Shown: positions 7,412 through 10,137 of the stretch, one piece after another | Layout of the letters: the number at the start of each line of letters is the position of its first letter | Numbering within the stretch: position 1 is the stretch's first letter | Made by a program: the position numbers and the translations under genes | From: Spirochaetales bacterium | GTDB lineage: Bacteria; Spirochaetota; Spirochaetia; DSM-27196; SLAA01 | Assembly (NCBI GenBank): GCA_007126415.1 | Contig: SLBH01000145.1 | Location: 1 to 10,137 of the forward strand | DNA length: 10,137 bases | Reading direction: 5' to 3' | Notes under the pieces: generated by a model | The model's database searches: none | Seen by the model: only the letters and a program-made list of their open reading frames with translations | Told to the model about the DNA's origin: nothing

Positions 7412-8854
7412 TTATCCGATCGGGGCGATATCCGGGGCGGTGCCTCCGGCGGAGCGTACCGGAAACCGGATGCGGAGTTGCGCGCCATGCTGCGATGAGA
7501 TATCGAGCGCTCCGTTGACTTGCTCGGTGAGCGCTGAGATCAAGCGAAGCCCTAAACCTTCGGTTGTTGCGAGGTCGAACCCTGATGGGAACCCGGGGCC
7601 GTTGTCCTCGATTGTTAGTACTATCAGTGTGCGATCAGCGTCGTGTTGTCGCTGTAAGCCGATTGAGACGATGGGCGAGTGTGCCTCGTGGTAGGCGTGT
7701 TTGAATGCGTTAGATACGGCCTCGTTGAGCAGCAAGCCGAGCGGCACCGCGGTGTCTAGGTCGAGTGCAACCGGTACGGTGTCTATCCGCACTGTGTCGG
7801 CAGGAACGCCGTAGTTGACGCGCAGCATCTCGACAAGCTCTCGCAGGTATTGATCGAACGTGATGCGAGCCAAACTCGAGGTTTCGTACAGTTTTTCGTG
7901 CGCCATCGCCATAGAGCGAATGCGATTGCGGCTTTCCTGCAACGCCGAGCGCGCCTCTTCGCTGAGGTTCTCGTTCTGCAGTCCTAAAAGGCTCGAGAGT
8001 ATCTGAAAGTTGTTCTTTACTCGGTGGTGAATCTCGCGTAGCATCGCGGCTTTATCCTCGACTGCGTTCAGCAGTTCTTGCTCGCGGCGGGCGACGGTGG
8101 CTACCATGCGTTCAAAGCCGCGGGTGAGCTCGCCGATCTCGTCGTTGCGGTGGCGTTCGGCGATGGCGCGATAGTCTCCGGAGGCAACGTTGTCGATGCC
8201 GCGCAGTAGATTCTGCAGCGGATGTACCACCATGCGGTTGAGAAGCACCGAGAGAGCAGCCGCGAGCGCCACGCCGAGCACCGCAGTAACCGCAGCGGTG
8301 GAGCGAAGCTGCGCCCTGATCTCGGCGCGGGCGGCGGAGTCGCTATAGTATACGCGCGCGGTTCCGATCTGCAGCTCCTGATGGTGGATATCCGCCGCGA
8401 CGCTGCCGTATGCGCGTTGGGCATGCGCTTCGAGCGCTGCACTACTGGAGACCGGATGTGCCGAGTTGTGTTGCTTCCCCCGGCTGTAGGCGATCCAGAA
8501 CCGCGCAGCATCCGGCTCACCGGAGCTTTGCTCCTCGTAGCCTTCACGGTGTTCCTGAACTACAATCGCGATGATTCCGGGGTCGGCCATCTCGGCCTCG
8601 ATGAAGCCCGAGGCGGTTTCTTCGTTGTAGCTCCAGAGTGGTATCGCGAGTGCGTTCTGCAATCGTTGCGCTACTTGCTCGCTGCGGCGCTGCAGATCCG
8701 CGAGAATGGCGTCTCGCGTGAATCGGTAGTTCACCGCAGCTACCGAGGACATCGTAACTATGAGGATTGCAATCAGCGCGAACACGATTCGGGTCTGCAG
8801 GCGCGAGCGAGGAGGCGGGGGGTGTTGGGTTCGAGACGAATCGGCTTGCCTCAT
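7412..8854 (-). CDS. Membrane sensor histidine kinase, HisKA_2 type with HAMP domain
   Basis: An inner-membrane sensor kinase that would autophosphorylate a histidine and pass phosphate to a response regulator not encoded here. With ATG 8854 (480 residues): Pro-rich cytoplasmic start, membrane segment ~23-41, periplasmic sensor ~42-186, membrane segment ~187-206, HAMP ~207-259, a coiled linker, the HisKA_2 dimerisation/phosphoacceptor motif EIHHRVKNNFQ (274-284; phosphoacceptor probably H277), and an HATPase_c domain with N-box NEAVSNAFKHAY (377-388), G1 EDNGPGF (416-422) and G2 GLGLRL (433-438). All key residues are intact. HisKA_2 kinases often work with unusual regulators, including output domains that bind RNA. 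The ATG is preceded by AAGGAAG with good spacing, so I prefer it over the TTG at 8875. It starts 22 bp after the binding-protein gene, making a likely operon in which that protein reports ligand to the periplasmic domain (inference). Confidence 0.93.
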   Translation of the reverse strand: MRQADSSRTQHPPPPRSRLQTRIVFALIAILIVTMSSVAAVNYRFTRDAILADLQRRSEQVAQRLQNALAIPLWSYNEETASGFIEAEMADPGIIAIVVQEHREGYEEQSSGEPDAARFWIAYSRGKQHNSAHPVSSSAALEAHAQRAYGSVAADIHHQELQIGTARVYYSDSAARAEIRAQLRSTAAVTAVLGVALAAALSVLLNRMVVHPLQNLLRGIDNVASGDYRAIAERHRNDEIGELTRGFERMVATVARREQELLNAVEDKAAMLREIHHRVKNNFQILSSLLGLQNENLSEEARSALQESRNRIRSMAMAHEKLYETSSLARITFDQYLRELVEMLRVNYGVPADTVRIDTVPVALDLDTAVPLGLLLNEAVSNAFKHAYHEAHSPIVSIGLQRQHDADRTLIVLTIEDNGPGFPSGFDLATTEGLGLRLISALTEQVNGALDISSQHGAQLRIRFPVRSAGGTAPDIAPIG

Positions 8855-8858
8855 TGCG

Positions 8859-8865
8859 CTTCCTT
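8859..8865 (-). promoter_or_regulatory. Ribosome binding site that fixes the kinase start
   Basis: AAGGAAG on the minus strand has its AAGGA core 6 nt before the ATG at 8854. The upstream in-frame TTG at 8875 has no such site and nearly abuts the previous stop codon (8877-8879). Confidence 0.65.
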
Positions 8866-8876
8866 GACCCACCAAA

Positions 8877-9914
8877 CTAGAAGTCCGACCATTTCTCGGG
8901 AATCTCTATCTCGAAGCGTTCGGCCATTCTTCGATTTACCACAAGCTGCGGGGTGGGCTCGCGCGGCTCGATGGTTTGCAGCGAGGTGCCGCTCAGGTAG
9001 CTGTAGATCATGCCGGCGAGCGTCCGGCCTGAATCAACCGTGGAGCCGAACAGCGAAAGCACCGCTCCCCAGCCTTCGGTAACCGCGTACTCGTCGGTTG
9101 CGATAACCGGCGTGCTACCGAGGCCCACGAGAAGCCGCACGAACTCCTCGTGTACGCCCAACTGGTCGTTCGGTGTTAGGAAAACGTCGACGACCGGGTC
9201 GAGCTCTTCAATAAACTCGCGCGAAAGCGCGGCGCTGCGGCGCAAGCCGTCTCTGCCGGGAACAAACGGTACTTCGCGACGGTGCAGCCTGAGGTCTTGG
9301 AACTCCTCCTGCTGCAACGCTTCCTCGAGCCTACGGTTGTACGAGACCGACTGCGGCATATCTGTATGAATCAACCCGATATCTCGCGCATCGGGAAACA
9401 CGTTGCGGATAAGACGTAAGCGTTCAGCCGGCGGAACCGGATACGCGATTCCGGTGAAGTTGGCAGGCGGGGGCCCCGACAACTGATCTACAAGCCCTAT
9501 GCCGACCGGGTCGGTAACATTGGCGAAAAAGACGGTGGGGGACGACCGCCCGTAAGCAAGCTCGTACGCCGCGATAGCCGCGATCGTCCCCTGGATCACG
9601 ACCGCGTCGTACTCTTCGGGCGAACTCGTCTGCCAAATGCGGCGCGCGAGCCCGAGTTCGTTGTTGATGCTATGGTAGTCTATCTGCTCGAAGAGATGAT
9701 CGGCGTTTTCGCCGCATCCAAGACGCTCGAGCTCCGAAAGCAGGGCCATCCGTAACGACGCATACGGCTCGCCGTCGTCGCTGTCGATGATTAACAATCT
9801 GCAGGACCCGACCCCCGCCTCTAAAGGTTCCGGGGCCGGAGTGATGAGCAGGGCTCCAAACGCGAAGAGAACGCTCCATATCAATACCCGCGAACGTGCC
9901 GGCCGGCGCTGCAC
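8877..9914 (-). CDS. Exported ABC-type substrate-binding protein (PF04392 family)
   Basis: These are periplasmic binding proteins of the TrpX-like class; the ligand here is unknown. I start the gene at GTG 9914 (345 residues), because AAGGAG lies 9 nt upstream, a strong promoter lies at 9949-9977, and this start gives a signal peptide: basic RRPARSR, then a hydrophobic core (10-24). The mature part has two Rossmann-like lobes. Family landmarks are FFANVTDPVGIGLVDQ (129-144), the NFTGIAYPVPPAERL stretch (152-166), IGLIHT (179-184), PNDQLG (248-253), a VIATDEYAV segment (270-278) and C-terminal VVNRRMAERFEIEIP. VGSC at 35-38 resembles a lipobox but lies 14 residues past the hydrophobic core, so lipid anchoring is uncertain. 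No matching permease or ATPase is adjacent; the nearby ABC-2 pair is an exporter. Together with the kinase 22 bp downstream, this suggests a sensing role (inference). An open frame continues to 10112 but is not coding. Confidence 0.9.
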   Translation of the reverse strand: MQRRPARSRVLIWSVLFAFGALLITPAPEPLEAGVGSCRLLIIDSDDGEPYASLRMALLSELERLGCGENADHLFEQIDYHSINNELGLARRIWQTSSPEEYDAVVIQGTIAAIAAYELAYGRSSPTVFFANVTDPVGIGLVDQLSGPPPANFTGIAYPVPPAERLRLIRNVFPDARDIGLIHTDMPQSVSYNRRLEEALQQEEFQDLRLHRREVPFVPGRDGLRRSAALSREFIEELDPVVDVFLTPNDQLGVHEEFVRLLVGLGSTPVIATDEYAVTEGWGAVLSLFGSTVDSGRTLAGMIYSYLSGTSLQTIEPREPTPQLVVNRRMAERFEIEIPEKWSDF

Positions 9915-9923
9915 CCGAGGTAA

Positions 9924-9929
9924 CTCCTT
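9924..9929 (-). promoter_or_regulatory. Ribosome binding site that selects the GTG start of the binding protein
   Basis: A strong AAGGAG on the minus strand lies 9 nt before GTG 9914. It decides the start, since no other start codon in the open frame places a signal peptide at the N terminus. Confidence 0.7.
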
Positions 9930-9948
9930 GAAAGACAGTTGTGTCGGT

Positions 9949-9977
9949 AGGGTAGTCCGCCGGCACCTGCGTGTCAA
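9949..9977 (-). promoter_or_regulatory. Promoter of the binding protein-kinase operon
   Basis: On the minus strand a perfect -35 TTGACA (9972-9977) is followed by a 17-bp spacer and TACCCT (9949-9954), which keeps the three most conserved -10 bases. Transcription should begin near 9942, leaving a leader of about 28 nt with the ribosome binding site in it. Confidence 0.6.
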
Positions 9978-9993
9978 CGTTACGGGTTGTGCG

Positions 9994-10022
9994 TTGCCGA
10001 TGCTCCTCCGTGGCGGTACCTT
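9994..10022 (+). promoter_or_regulatory. Candidate promoter for the right-edge gene
   Basis: TTGCCG (9994-9999) and TACCTT (10017-10022) are 17 bp apart on the plus strand, about 44 bp before the ATG at 10066. The -10 resembles the TACCCT box of the divergent operon promoter. The boxes are weak. Confidence 0.3.
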
Positions 10023-10065
10023 TTGGCTGCTTGGGACGATGCAATTTAGTACCGAGGAGTGACAT

Positions 10066-10137
10066 ATGGCGCGCCTACCGTCGAAGCCCTTTTCCGAGTA
10101 CCCGTGGCACATCAGGTGGTTTCTGCGCCGCCAACGG
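10066..10137 (+). CDS. Start of an unidentified protein, cut by the right edge
   Basis: A perfect GAGGAG (10054-10059) lies 6 nt before ATG 10066, and the frame stays open for the 24 codons to the edge. The visible start is basic and aromatic, with PFSEYPWHIRWFLRRQR after a short lead. It vaguely resembles the N terminus of some carboxymuconolactone decarboxylase-family proteins, but 24 residues cannot establish that. It is divergent from the binding protein-kinase operon with a shared 151-bp intergenic region, so it could be a target or neighbour of that signalling unit. Confidence 0.7.
   Translation, partial: MARLPSKPFSEYPWHIRWFLRRQR

Noticed and set aside
8855..8875. TTG start seven codons upstream for the kinase
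   Set aside because: The ATG at 8854 has a well-spaced AAGGAAG; the TTG has none.
8222..9082. 286-codon open frame on the plus strand
   Set aside because: It is antisense to the kinase and binding protein, shows no recognisable domain, and is expected from GC-rich codon bias.
9915..10112. N-terminal extension of the binding protein in the open frame
   Set aside because: It would place 66 residues before the signal peptide, runs through the -35/-10 promoter boxes and into the divergent gene, and has no ribosome binding site; GTG 9914 has a strong one.

Overview
The window comes from a GC-rich bacterium (roughly 60% G+C by eye) with ordinary bacterial signals: purine-rich ribosome binding sites and sigma-70-like promoters. 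The gene set is a giant fused acyl-CoA dehydratase activase, a PF04392-type periplasmic binding protein beside a HisKA_2 sensor kinase, and a YgeY-like M20 hydrolase remnant. It fits an anaerobic or facultative fermenter, and a spirochaete (Spirochaetales) is my best guess. That is an inference from gene content. No rRNA, tRNA, CRISPR array or insertion sequence is visible.

Layout, left to right. The minus strand starts with a NUDIX hydrolase cut by the left edge (1-263). Its promoter is divergent from one that drives a plus-strand M20 metallohydrolase remnant (411-721). Only the first ~40 and last ~63 codons of that gene survive, in different frames, so it is a pseudogene made by a large internal deletion. 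Its 3' end overlaps the 3' end of a convergent 4.5-kb gene (709-5196, minus) for a 1495-residue iron-sulfur activase. That protein fuses two ASKHA ATPase domains, a cysteine motif, a DUF2229/COG3580-like part and a COG3581 (HgdB-like) part. Upstream on the same strand is an ABC exporter: an ABC-2 permease (5332-6390) and its ATPase (6451-7341). Further upstream is a two-gene signalling unit: a HisKA_2 histidine kinase (7412-8854) preceded by an exported substrate-binding protein (8877-9914). At the right edge a plus-strand gene begins at 10066 and runs off the window, divergent from the binding protein.

How the parts relate. The binding protein and kinase lie 22 bp apart behind one good promoter (-35 TTGACA, 17-bp spacer). 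No matching importer is present, so the binding protein more likely serves as the ligand-sensing partner of the kinase. No response regulator is in the window. The ABC ATPase and permease form an export pair. The ATPase has its own candidate promoter with a 14-bp palindrome over the -10 and almost no leader. The activase has a separate candidate promoter in its 135-bp upstream gap, so it need not be co-regulated with the exporter.

The points most worth a second look are the single-chain activase with two presumptive cluster sites and a low-complexity C-terminal tail, the orphan binding protein/kinase pair, the M20 remnant, and two short tandem repeats flanking the permease gene. I found no convincing wholly new multi-gene system.
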